Made by a program: the position numbers and the translations under genes
Shown: positions 9,818 through 17,034 of the stretch, piece by piece
Position numbering within the stretch: the stretch's first letter is position 1
Layout of the letters: each line of letters starts with the position of its first letter
Notes under the pieces: generated by a model
The model's database searches: none
What the model was told of the DNA's origin: nothing
What the model saw: only the letters and a program-made list of their open reading frames with translations
Assembly (NCBI GenBank): GCA_049790855.1
Contig: JBAQZJ010000494.1
Coordinates: 1-19,813 of the forward strand
Length of the DNA: 19,813 nt
Direction: 5' to 3'
Source: JACCRE01 sp049790855
GTDB lineage: Bacteria > Planctomycetota > Planctomycetia > Planctomycetales > Planctomycetaceae

Positions 9818-10034
9818 CGAATAGGCCGGCGGGATCGGGAATCGACGCGGACGGCATCGGAGATTCGCGAATCCGCCGGGTCATCCTCCGAGTGATGTTT
9901 CTGTGTGCGATGAGAATCGAGGATTTCCCTCGATCGGTCGTCCAACAGAGAATATCCGGATCGCCCGGCCGCCGCACCTCGCCGCGGGTGACGTGCCTAG
10001 AAGGCGTTCTTCCAATGCCCCTCGCGAGTCCTGA

Positions 10035-10063
10035 TTGACAACGCCGAAGGCGGCGTGTTACCA
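10035..10063 (+). promoter_or_regulatory. Possible promoter of the DPM1/GtrB-type glycosyltransferase
   Basis: A perfect TTGACA lies at 10035-10040, about 65 bases ahead of the glycosyltransferase ATG. Seventeen bases further on is TTACCA, which is a poor -10 box. The -35 match is exact but the -10 is weak. The spacer holds a small GC dyad (ACGCCGAAGGCGGCGT). The rest of the 287-base divergent region, 9818-10104, shows no gene. Confidence 0.3.
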
Positions 10064-10104
10064 ACCCATCTCGTTTCAAGGAGTTTCGTGGATTCGGCCC
10101 CGTT

Positions 10105-11082
10105 ATGCCCTGTTCGCTCGAATCGCGAGTGTCGGTCGTCGTTCCCTGCTTCAACGAGCAGGAGGTGCTGCGCGAGACGCACCGGCGTCTTTCGGCGGCG
10201 CTGCGCGAGCTGCGGCTCGACTACGAGATCGTCTACGTCGACGACGGCAGCCGCGACGAAACGCCGGCGATCCTGCGTTCGCTTCAGGCGGCGGACGACC
10301 ACGTCGTCGTCGTGCGGTTCTCGCGGAACTTCGGTCACCAGATCGCTGCGACGGCGGGGCTGGATTATGCGACGGGCGACGCCGTCGTGCTGATCGACGC
10401 CGACCTCCAGGATCCTCCTGAGGTGATCACCGAGTTCGTCGCCCGCTGGCGCGACGGTTACGACGTCGCTTACGGACAACGGACGGAACGAGACGGCGAA
10501 ACCGTGTTCAAGCGAGTGACGGCCAGTTTGTTTTATCGCGTGCTGCGGACTCTCACGCCGATCGATATCCCGCCCGACACCGGCGACTTCCGGTTGATGG
10601 ATCGCCGCGTCGTCGAGGCGCTGCGGCAGATGCCGGAGCAGGACCGGTTTTTGCGCGGGATGGTGAGCTGGGTCGGCTTCCGTCAGACGGCCGTTCCCTA
10701 CCGTCGCGAGGCTCGTTATGCGGGCGTCTCGAAATACCCGTTGCGACGGATGCTGCGGCTGGCCTCCGACGCGATCGTCGCCTTCTCGCCGCTGCCGCCC
10801 CGCCTGGCGAGTTTCGCCGGTGTGGCGGGACTGGCAGCCGGTTCCCTGGCACTGGTCGCGGTGCTCTCGATGGCGGTGATCAAATGGTCGCCGCCTTCGG
10901 CCGGCTCGCTGGCGCTGGTCGCCGTGCTGCTGCTGGGCGGCACCCAATTGCTGGCGATCGGCTTGCTGGGGGAATATGCCGCCCGCATCTACCGACAGGT
11001 CCAGGGCCGCCCGCTGTACGTCGTTCGCGAGACGCTGGGCGCCGTGGATGCGACTGCCCGCTCTCTCGACCGGGCGGCGTGA
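10105..11082 (+). CDS. Family-2 glycosyltransferase, DPM1/GtrB/ArnC type, with two C-terminal membrane helices
   Basis: A 325-residue protein that most likely moves a sugar from a nucleotide donor onto undecaprenyl phosphate at the cytoplasmic face of the inner membrane. The GT-A domain begins at SVVVPCFNEQE (10-20). The nucleotide-binding Y-V-D-D-G-S-R-D-E-T is at 44-53, the metal-binding D-A-D-L-Q-D-P-P-E at 98-106, and the catalytic-loop segment FRLMDRRVVEALRQMPEQDR at 162-181, followed by FLRGMVSWVGF. Two membrane helices follow at about 237-259 and 268-288. The end, LLGEYAARIYRQVQGRPLYV, is the family signature for polyprenyl-phosphate glycosyltransferases. The sugar cannot be told. Possible uses are glycan or lipid modification, and the next gene is a second glycosyltransferase. 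The only good ATG is used; AGGAG lies too far upstream to be a strong binding site. Confidence 0.92.
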   Translation: MPCSLESRVSVVVPCFNEQEVLRETHRRLSAALRELRLDYEIVYVDDGSRDETPAILRSLQAADDHVVVVRFSRNFGHQIAATAGLDYATGDAVVLIDADLQDPPEVITEFVARWRDGYDVAYGQRTERDGETVFKRVTASLFYRVLRTLTPIDIPPDTGDFRLMDRRVVEALRQMPEQDRFLRGMVSWVGFRQTAVPYRREARYAGVSKYPLRRMLRLASDAIVAFSPLPPRLASFAGVAGLAAGSLALVAVLSMAVIKWSPPSAGSLALVAVLLLGGTQLLAIGLLGEYAARIYRQVQGRPLYVVRETLGAVDATARSLDRAA

Positions 11083-11094
11083 TCGTCCGGTGAG

Positions 11095-11114
11095 CGGCAG
11101 GCGTCAGCCTGCCG
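11095..11114. repeat. GC hairpin with GTCA loop after the glycosyltransferase
   Basis: Arms CGGCAGGC (11095-11102) and GCCTGCCG (11107-11114) flank the loop GTCA, 12 bases past the stop at 11082. It is framed by CCGGTGAG on the left and GTGCGTCC on the right. It could act as a transcript end signal, though no T-run follows, or be one copy of a dispersed hairpin family like that at 2395-2416. Confidence 0.5.
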
Positions 11115-11239
11115 GTGCGTCCCACGAACCTTCGGCTCGCCACCGTCCGCAACATCCTTCGCCACCGAAGCATCGTGCCGTTTGATCCGATGAGGCGGGA
11201 GGTTCGGGAGCGGATGCGGACCTAGACCGCCGATTCGGG

Positions 11240-11268
11240 TTGTCCGACCTGCGGAGGACTCCTAGAAC
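11240..11268 (+). promoter_or_regulatory. Probable sigma-70-type promoter of the second glycosyltransferase
   Basis: TTGTCC (11240-11245) and TAGAAC (11263-11268) are separated by exactly 17 bases. Each has four of six consensus bases. Transcription would begin near 11275, about 60 bases ahead of the ATG at 11337. The remaining intergenic sequence 11083-11336 holds the hairpin above and nothing else I recognise. Confidence 0.4.
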
Positions 11269-11336
11269 ACGCCGATTCTTACGACGGGATGCGGCAGCGG
11301 GTGCCGCGGCAGACTACCACGGCCGACCGACTCGAC

Positions 11337-12368
11337 ATGGCGTCCGACACACTTCCCCCGCGGCTGGCGTCGCCGACCGGCCGGCCGACGGCCGCGCCGA
11401 CCCCTTCACGACGATTCTGGGACCGCGTCTGTCAGCAGGTCGATCGTCTGAGGCGATCGAACGCGCTGACCGGAGGACGTCTCTCGCCCGGTCAACTCGG
11501 CCTTCGTCCGCCGCTGTTCAAGCTGCGTCACCATCGGCCGCGCCCGCTGAACATTCCGGGTCGTTATTGCCGGATCGACGCCCCGCACGACGGCCCGTCG
11601 ATCTCGATCGTCACGCCAAGCTACAACCAGGCGCGGTTTCTCGGCCGGACGATCGACAGCGTCCTTTCACAGGGCTATCCACGACTGGAGTACGTCGTCC
11701 GCGACGGCGGCAGCACCGACGGATCGGCGGACGTACTTCGACGGTACGACGGACGGCTCGGATGGGTCTCGGAACGCGACGGCGGGCAGGCCGACGCCAT
11801 CAATCGCGGCTTCTTCGAATCGACGGGCGAGGTGATGGCCTGGCTTAACTCCGACGATATGCTCCTGCCGGGAACGCTCGCCTACGTCGCTCGTTATTTC
11901 GCCGCGAATCCTCTGGTCGACGTCGTCTACGGCCATCGCGTGCTGATCGATCAGAACGACAACGAGATCGGCCGGTGGATCGTGCCGCCGCACGACGGCG
12001 ACACGTTGCGGTGGGTCGACACCGTGCCGCAAGAGACGATGTTCTGGCGGCGGCGGTTGTGGGAACGTGTCGGTGGAATCGACGCCTCGTTTCAGTTCGC
12101 GATGGACTGGGATCTGATTCTGCGGTTTCTCGACGCCGACGCGACGTTCGTGCGTCTGCCGCGGTTCCTCGGCGCGTTCCGGGTTCATCAGGACCAGAAG
12201 ACGCTCTCGAGAGCGGCCGACCTCGGTCGGCCGGAAATCCGCAGGCTGCGAGAACGAACGCTCGGCCACGACCCGTCAAAACCGCAGATCGCCCATCGCA
12301 TCTCGGGCTACCTGGCGACGCACCTCATCCTGCACACGGGCTACCGGCTGGGTCTCGTGCGGTATTGA
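11337..12368 (+). CDS. Family-2 glycosyltransferase (GT-A fold), soluble type
   Basis: A 343-residue protein. Residues 1-87 are a basic, proline-rich leader of unknown role. The GT-A domain starts at SISIVTPSYNQARFLGRTID (88-107), followed by V-R-D-G-G-S-T-D-G-S (121-130), then W-V-S-E-R-D-G-G-Q-A-D-A-I-N-R-G (143-158), and the metal-binding N-S-D-D (171-174). The acceptor-site region is PQETMFWRRRLWERVGG (231-247), and AMDWDL (255-260) follows. These motifs match bacterial glycosyltransferases of polysaccharide clusters that use nucleotide sugars. No membrane helix is present, so it likely acts in the cytoplasm or bound peripherally. The start could be ATG 11289 (adding 16 residues); 11337 fits the proposed promoter and the usual length better. 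It ends ahead of two strong hairpins. Confidence 0.9.
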   Translation: MASDTLPPRLASPTGRPTAAPTPSRRFWDRVCQQVDRLRRSNALTGGRLSPGQLGLRPPLFKLRHHRPRPLNIPGRYCRIDAPHDGPSISIVTPSYNQARFLGRTIDSVLSQGYPRLEYVVRDGGSTDGSADVLRRYDGRLGWVSERDGGQADAINRGFFESTGEVMAWLNSDDMLLPGTLAYVARYFAANPLVDVVYGHRVLIDQNDNEIGRWIVPPHDGDTLRWVDTVPQETMFWRRRLWERVGGIDASFQFAMDWDLILRFLDADATFVRLPRFLGAFRVHQDQKTLSRAADLGRPEIRRLRERTLGHDPSKPQIAHRISGYLATHLILHTGYRLGLVRY

Positions 12369-12425
12369 CGAAAGCGGCAAGCCTCGGCAGGGGCGAAAGA
12401 CGTCGCAGCGCATCAGAGGCCAGGG

Positions 12426-12460
12426 ACGTTGCTCGGCATCGAGCAACGTTCTTTGCGTTT
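12426..12460 (+). terminator. Intrinsic terminator after the second glycosyltransferase
   Basis: Nine-base perfect arms ACGTTGCTC (12426-12434) and GAGCAACGT (12441-12449) with a six-base loop are followed on the plus strand by the T-rich run TTCTTTGCGTTT. It lies 57 bases past the stop at 12368 and fits a Rho-independent terminator in the plus direction. Confidence 0.7.
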
Positions 12461-12507
12461 GCGTGTCCGGCCGGACGGATCGATGCATGGCTTGCGCGGC
12501 AAAACGA

Positions 12508-12543
12508 AAAACGCCCGCAGGTCGCGCGACCTGCGGGCGTTTT
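12508..12543. terminator. Perfect 36-base palindrome, bidirectional terminator
   Basis: The left arm AAAACGCCCGCAGGTCGC (12508-12525) is repeated exactly in reverse complement at 12526-12543, giving 18 matching pairs with A-run and T-run at the ends. Transcripts from either strand would form a GC-rich stem followed by U residues. It sits 22 bases past the stop of the minus-strand gene at 12566 and behind the plus-strand glycosyltransferase. Confidence 0.88.
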
Positions 12544-12565
12544 ATCGAATCGCAACCGCTGCGGC

Positions 12566-14074
12566 TCAGAACAGATCCTTCGTGGAACTGAGAAGCCAAC
12601 TGCTGAGCATCGGGTCGTTGTAGCCCCACATCGAGCGGACGAGGTCGAACATCAGCATGCCGCAGACGACGAGCAGGGCACTCGTCGCCGCCAAGCCCGT
12701 GAAGGTCAGCCCGCTGATTTCGGCCTCGGGGGCGACGACGACTCGCTGGGCCGCCGGCGAGAAGTCGGCCTGGCTTTCGCCCGTCTGGAAGCTCTCGTCG
12801 AAGTCCTCGTCGGCGGCCTCGAATTCGAGGTCGTCTTCGTCGGACATTTCGACGCTAGAGCCGCCCTCGTCGAACGCATCGAACTCTTCGTCGAGCTCGA
12901 CGACTTCGTCGCCTTCGGCGGCGACGTAGTTCTGAACGGCGGGCTGCTTCGATCCCGGTCGCTTCGGAGCCGGGGCGAAGTCGTCGGCCTCGTCCTCGAA
13001 CAGGATGACGCTGGTGTCGTTGTCGATCGACGATCCGCTGCCTGTCGCGAGCTCGAACTCGCTGTCGTCGACGGCGGAACCCAGCTCGAACTGGGTGTCG
13101 TCGGCATCCGAGGGACGTCGACCGACGGTCCGCATCATCGGTTGAGTGGCGTCGCCTTCGTTGAGCGCCTCGAGTGCGATGCCGCTGTCGGTCGGGCTGC
13201 CGACGTCGATCCCCGAACCCTTCGCGGAATCGCCGGCCAGCGCGATGCCGCTGTCGTCGGAAAGCGAAATGATGCTGCTTTCGATGCCGGGCCCGCGGCG
13301 ACGGCCGATGACGCTGTCTTCCAGCGCGATCCCGCTGTCGGCGATGCTCTCGAGCGCAATGCCGCTGTCGGCGGCGCCCAGCGGACGGATTTCCTCATCG
13401 TCGTCGAAGACCGAGCCGGCCGACGGCCTTCCTGACGAGACCAGCGAGACGTCGCTGTCGCTGCCCGATTTACCAATAGGAACGTCGTCGCCCGAGAGCA
13501 GCCGCACGTCGCTGACGGTGTCGACTTCGTCGGTCACCAGTTTCACGTCGCTGTCACTGCGAGTTCCACCGGGAGGCACGCCTCGACCGGCTCTCTGGTC
13601 GATCAGCCGCACGTCGCTGTCGGACTCCCCTTGAACGGAGACGTCCGGGTGCGAATCGATCGCCGAAAAGCCTTCCGGAAGCACCAGTCGCACGTCGCTG
13701 TCGGAACTGGCGAGCAGCGGCTCGTCGTCGAGAATCGCGCTGCCGCTCGCGTCGCCGCGGATGACGGTGGGCTGTTCACCGACGACGTCTTCGTCATCGG
13801 CAGAGACGACGGAACTGCCCGAGGTGACCTTTTTGATTCCGCTGGGCGATACGAAGGACTGGTCTTCGAGATCGTCGAGGATCGGCACGTCCGGGGCTGA
13901 ATCGGCCTGCCGGCTGCGGGCGAACTCGTCGACGTCGTCGGCTTTGAACTTCCAAGTTCCGCGATCGGCGAAACCACGCAGTCGGCCTCCCTCGCGGAAT
14001 TTGTTCACCTGGTCGGGTGAAAGTGCGAGTCGAGCGGCGACTTCGTCCAAACTGAGATATTTCTTGCTGGCCAT
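12566..14074 (-). CDS. Helix-turn-helix (excisionase-type) protein with acidic DSDV/DSGIAL repeats and C-terminal membrane helix
   Basis: A 502-residue protein of uncharacterised function. Residues 1-55 form an excisionase/MerR-like DNA-binding domain: YLSLDEVAARLALSPDQVNK, then REGGRLRGFADRGTWKFKAD, then DVDEFARSR. Residues 56-450 are acidic, low in complexity and probably disordered. They hold five SDV motifs (DSDV at 125, 152, 174 and 206; VSDV at 187), each followed by two hydrophobic or basic residues, and four DSGIAL motifs (236, 246, 274, 296). Then come two F-E-L motifs (329, 340) and a Glu/Asp-rich tract (385-430). One membrane helix follows at about 457-478, and a 24-residue tail ends in STKDLF. 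Similar architectures are, as far as I recall, found in planctomycetes, but no role is established. The repeats may bind partners; this is inference. ATG at 14074 starts the DNA-binding domain; the frame is open further upstream without a reason to use it. ettA is upstream on the same strand across 340 bases. Confidence 0.85.
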   Translation of the reverse strand: MASKKYLSLDEVAARLALSPDQVNKFREGGRLRGFADRGTWKFKADDVDEFARSRQADSAPDVPILDDLEDQSFVSPSGIKKVTSGSSVVSADDEDVVGEQPTVIRGDASGSAILDDEPLLASSDSDVRLVLPEGFSAIDSHPDVSVQGESDSDVRLIDQRAGRGVPPGGTRSDSDVKLVTDEVDTVSDVRLLSGDDVPIGKSGSDSDVSLVSSGRPSAGSVFDDDEEIRPLGAADSGIALESIADSGIALEDSVIGRRRGPGIESSIISLSDDSGIALAGDSAKGSGIDVGSPTDSGIALEALNEGDATQPMMRTVGRRPSDADDTQFELGSAVDDSEFELATGSGSSIDNDTSVILFEDEADDFAPAPKRPGSKQPAVQNYVAAEGDEVVELDEEFDAFDEGGSSVEMSDEDDLEFEAADEDFDESFQTGESQADFSPAAQRVVVAPEAEISGLTFTGLAATSALLVVCGMLMFDLVRSMWGYNDPMLSSWLLSSTKDLF

Positions 14075-14306
14075 CCGCCTGTTGCTCCGAACGACCTCTG
14101 TTCCGATGGGCCACGACGGCACCAGCCGTCGTCGTCTCGGAAACCGAATCGAAGTGATGGGTGAGGACTCGTCCGTGACGTCGCGGACGACCGGCTGGAA
14201 ACCGGTCAGGGATTCCGCGAACTCTCCCTGTCGAACGATCGGATCGAACCTGCCCCCGACGTCACGGGCGCAGGCCATCTCCCCAATCGGCCTATTCCTA
14301 TTACCG

Positions 14307-14334
14307 ATTCTAAAGGCCCACGGGGCCGAAGCAA
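14307..14334 (-). promoter_or_regulatory. Probable promoter for the helix-turn-helix repeat protein
   Basis: Read on the minus strand, TTGCTT (14334-14329) and TAGAAT (14312-14307) are spaced by 16 bases. TAGAAT differs from consensus by one base. The leader to the ATG at 14074 would be about 225 bases, unusually long. It also lies in the 340-base gap after ettA (14075-14414), which holds no gene I recognise. Confidence 0.4.
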
Positions 14335-14350
14335 GCGGTTTCCCCCGAAA

Positions 14351-14397
14351 GGGATCGGCAGCCGGCCCGGCCGGGGTTGGGCTGTGCCGCCGATCCC
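14351..14397 (-). terminator. Long hairpin after ettA
   Basis: Nine-base arms GGGATCGGC (14351-14359) and GCCGATCCC (14389-14397) enclose a GC-rich inner region that can itself pair (GGCCCGGCCGG). It lies 18 bases past the ettA stop on the minus strand. There is no clean T-run after it. Confidence 0.4.
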
Positions 14398-14414
14398 GGC
14401 TCGCGGCGGGTCGA

Positions 14415-16091
14415 TCAGGTCCGGCTGAGCGGCTTGTAGCGGATGCGATGCGGCTGGTCGGCATCGGCACCCAGCCGTTCCTTCTTCTGCAACTCGTACA
14501 GCTCGAAGTTTCCCTCGAACCAGTACGTCCGGCTGTCTCCTTCGAAGGCGAGGATGTGCGTCGCCACCCGATCGAGAAACCAGCGATCGTGGCTGGAGAC
14601 CATCACGCAGCCCTCGAAGGCGAGAATCGACTCTTCCAGCGCGCGGAGCGTGTCGATGTCGAGATCGTTACTCGGTTCGTCGAGCAGCAACACGTTTCCG
14701 CCCCGCCGCAACAGCTTCGCCAGATGCACGCGGTTCCGCTCGCCGCCCGACAGTTGCCCGACCAGCTTTTGCTGGTCAGGCCCCTTGAAATTGAACAGAC
14801 CGACATAACTGCGGGCGTGCAGTCGGTTGCCGTTGCCCATATCGAGCATGTCGTGGCCCTGCGAGATCTCCTCGAACACCGTCCTGGTCGGGTCGAGGGC
14901 GTCGCGGCTCTGATCGACGTACGAAATGTTCACCCGCTCGCCGATCCGCAGCATGCCGGCATCGGGGGACTCGTGGCCGGTGATCATGCGGAACAACGTC
15001 GTCTTCCCGGTCCCGTTCGCGCCGATCACGCCCACGATCGCGTTCTTGGGGATGCGGAACGTCAGGTCGTCGTAGAGCAACTTGTCGCCGAACGCCTTCT
15101 GGACGCCTTCCGCTTCAATGACGAGGTCGCCGAGCGACTGCCCCGGAGCGATCTGGATCTGCGCTTCGCCGCGCTCTTCGGTTTTCACGGCGGAAAGGGC
15201 TTCGACTCGCTGAAGGCGGGCGCGGCTTTTCGTCGCGCGGGCCTTCGGCGTCGTGCGGGCCCATTCCAGTTCGCGTTTGAGGAACTTCTGTCGCTTGGAT
15301 TCCTGTTTCTCTTCGACTTCCAACCGCTTCTGCTTGTTTTCGAGCCACGCCGAATAGTTTCCCTCGAACGGATAGCACTTGCCGAATTCGATCTCGAGAA
15401 TCCAGCCGGCGACGTTGTCGAGAAAGTAGCGGTCGTGCGTGATCGCGACGACGGTGCCCGGAAAGTTCTTGAGGTACTGTTCGAGCCACAGCACGCTTTC
15501 GGCGTCGAGGTGGTTCGTCGGCTCGTCGAGCAGCAGGATGTCGGGGCTTTGCAGCAGCAGCCGGGCCAGGGCGACGCGTCGTTTCTCGCCGCCGCTGCAC
15601 TGGCCGATGACGAAGTCGTCCGGCGGGACGCGCAGGGCGTCTTTGGCGATGTCGAGCGTGCGGTCGAGATCCCACAGATTCAGCGCGTCGATCTTGTCCT
15701 GCAGCCGGCCTTGTTCTTCGAGCACCTTCTCCATCTCGCTTGGGGTCAGATCCTCGGCGAGACGCAGGTTAACGTCGTTGTAGCGATCGAGGATCGCCTG
15801 GCTGTCGGCGACGGCCTCGGCGATCGCCTCGCCCACCGTCTGGTCCGGGTCGAGCTTCGGTTCCTGGTGAAAGAAGCCGATCCGGGTGCCTTTCAGCGGC
15901 CGGACTTCGCCTTCGTAGTTCTTGTCCTCGCCGGCCATGATCCGCAACAGCGTCGACTTGCCCGCGCCGTTGTTGCCGAGCACGCCGATCTTCGCGCCGG
16001 GATAGAACGCGAGCCAGACGTTTTTGAGGATCTCCTTCTCGTCGTAGACCTTGGTGAGGTCTTCGATCGTCATCACGTAGTTGGCGCTCAT
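14415..16091 (-). CDS. ettA: Energy-dependent translational throttle protein EttA (ABC-F ATPase)
   Basis: A 558-residue ABC-F protein without membrane segments, which binds the ribosomal E site and gates the first elongation steps according to ADP/ATP ratio. ATPase domain 1 has Walker A G-N-N-G-A-G-K-S (39-46), signature C-S-G-G-E (165-169) and Walker B with D-E-P-T-N-H-L-D (189-196). Domain 2 has G-A-N-G-T-G-K-T (357-364), L-S-G-G-E (447-451) and D-E-P-S-N-D-L-D (471-478). The linker from about 238 to 310 (ENKQKRLEVEEKQESKRQKF) is the P-site tRNA interaction motif. The arm insert after domain 1 Walker A (around 84-140) and the length, close to the 555 of E. coli EttA, separate it from Uup and YheS. 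ATG at 16091 is followed directly by the usual MSANYVMTIEDLTKVY. A sigma-70-like promoter lies about 165 bases upstream. Confidence 0.95.
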   Translation of the reverse strand: MSANYVMTIEDLTKVYDEKEILKNVWLAFYPGAKIGVLGNNGAGKSTLLRIMAGEDKNYEGEVRPLKGTRIGFFHQEPKLDPDQTVGEAIAEAVADSQAILDRYNDVNLRLAEDLTPSEMEKVLEEQGRLQDKIDALNLWDLDRTLDIAKDALRVPPDDFVIGQCSGGEKRRVALARLLLQSPDILLLDEPTNHLDAESVLWLEQYLKNFPGTVVAITHDRYFLDNVAGWILEIEFGKCYPFEGNYSAWLENKQKRLEVEEKQESKRQKFLKRELEWARTTPKARATKSRARLQRVEALSAVKTEERGEAQIQIAPGQSLGDLVIEAEGVQKAFGDKLLYDDLTFRIPKNAIVGVIGANGTGKTTLFRMITGHESPDAGMLRIGERVNISYVDQSRDALDPTRTVFEEISQGHDMLDMGNGNRLHARSYVGLFNFKGPDQQKLVGQLSGGERNRVHLAKLLRRGGNVLLLDEPSNDLDIDTLRALEESILAFEGCVMVSSHDRWFLDRVATHILAFEGDSRTYWFEGNFELYELQKKERLGADADQPHRIRYKPLSRT

Positions 16092-16199
16092 TCGCTTCGT
16101 TGTTTCGTTCGTGCGCAGGAGGGACGCGGGGGAGTGCGGGCGAAACTCGCCCAGGCGAGAAGGAGGCATTCCGTGAGGACAAGCCCGTCACAACGTCGC

Positions 16200-16223
16200 G
16201 GCCGGGTGATTGATTCCCCGGCC
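16200..16223 (-). promoter_or_regulatory. Hairpin in the ettA leader
   Basis: Seven-base arms GGCCGGG (16200-16206) and CCCGGCC (16217-16223) with a ten-base loop lie between the proposed ettA transcription start and the ATG. A regulatory role is possible but untested. Confidence 0.3.
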
Positions 16224-16259
16224 CATGCAGACGGGGGCCGGCGACATTTTGGAAGGATT

Positions 16260-16287
16260 ATTGTACGAACCGCCCGCGCTTCGGCAA
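16260..16287 (-). promoter_or_regulatory. Probable sigma-70-type promoter of ettA
   Basis: On the minus strand, TTGCCG (16287-16282) and TACAAT (16265-16260) are separated by 16 bases. TACAAT differs from consensus by one base. The start would be near 16253, giving a leader of about 160 bases. Confidence 0.5.
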
Positions 16288-16355
16288 CGGCAGAGACGGA
16301 CCTCGGCGTCGCCTCACGAGATTCGTTCAGCCGCGACCAACGGAGGGCGAGGCTC

Positions 16356-16925
16356 TTACGGTATTGCGTTCGGATCTCCCTCGAGCGGCAACGCGCGCTG
16401 CGGGTCTCTCTGAAAGTCCTTGAACAACATGCTCGGCTGGATGTCGCGGTTGTGCTGGTATTTGTCGCTGTCGTACTCGGTGATCTCACCTTCGACTGTG
16501 TGATAGAAGATCTGGGCGATCTCGACCCCCGCGTAGATGCGAATCGGGTAGACCGCGAACATTTCGAGCGTCCAGTAGCCGCAGAAACCGACGTCGCCAA
16601 AACCAGCCGTCACATGCACGAACAACCCCAACCGTCCGATCGAACTGCGACCTTCGAGCATCGGCACGTAATTGTGCGTTTCCGTTCGTTCGACGGTGCG
16701 GCCGAGATAGAGCCGGTTCGGTGTCAGCACGAGTCCTTCGGGCGGAATCGTATGGCGGCTGAACCGCGGCGGTCGCCGCATATCCAGTTCCAATTCGTCG
16801 TACACCAGCACTTCGTCGTGCAGCCGGAGGTTATAGCTGTTCGAGTTGAGCTGTCGCTCGTGGAACGGCTCGATCTTGATGTTCGTGCCGAGCTGTCGGC
16901 GGATTTCGTTGCCTGTCAGGATCAT
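16356..16925 (-). CDS. dcd: dCTP deaminase (possibly bifunctional deaminase/dUTPase)
   Basis: A 189-residue cytoplasmic homotrimer-type enzyme that converts dCTP to dUTP (and on to dUMP in bifunctional members), feeding dTMP synthesis. The family core is clear: NSNSYNLRL (27-35), then M-L-E-G-R-S-S-I-G-R-L-G (89-100), then H-V-T-A-G-F (104-109), G-Y-W-T-L-E-M with Glu121 in the catalytic position, and P-I-R-I-Y-A-G-V-E-I-A-Q-I-F (127-140). The H-V-T-A-G-F sequence matches the A-G-F/W form of the bifunctional enzymes of Mycobacterium and Methanocaldococcus; E. coli Dcd has A-H-R there. Bifunctionality is therefore possible but not proven. The gene lies 109 bases after nth on the same strand. 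The start is the only ATG that gives the usual MILTGNEIRR opening. Confidence 0.92.
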   Translation of the reverse strand: MILTGNEIRRQLGTNIKIEPFHERQLNSNSYNLRLHDEVLVYDELELDMRRPPRFSRHTIPPEGLVLTPNRLYLGRTVERTETHNYVPMLEGRSSIGRLGLFVHVTAGFGDVGFCGYWTLEMFAVYPIRIYAGVEIAQIFYHTVEGEITEYDSDKYQHNRDIQPSMLFKDFQRDPQRALPLEGDPNAIP

Positions 16926-17034
16926 GCGAGCGGCTGCGGGTCGGATGGAAGGGCGGTCGTCGCCCTATCATGGCGGATCGGCCGGCATCCTGCACGGCTC
17001 AGCCAACGGAGCGAAGTTGACGTCGTCCTGAAAA

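Noticed and set aside
14075..14470. Upstream extension of the repeat protein to 634 residues
   Set aside because: The extra 132 codons run through the intergenic region into the end of ettA and hold no motif, and the DNA-binding domain starts right after ATG 14074.
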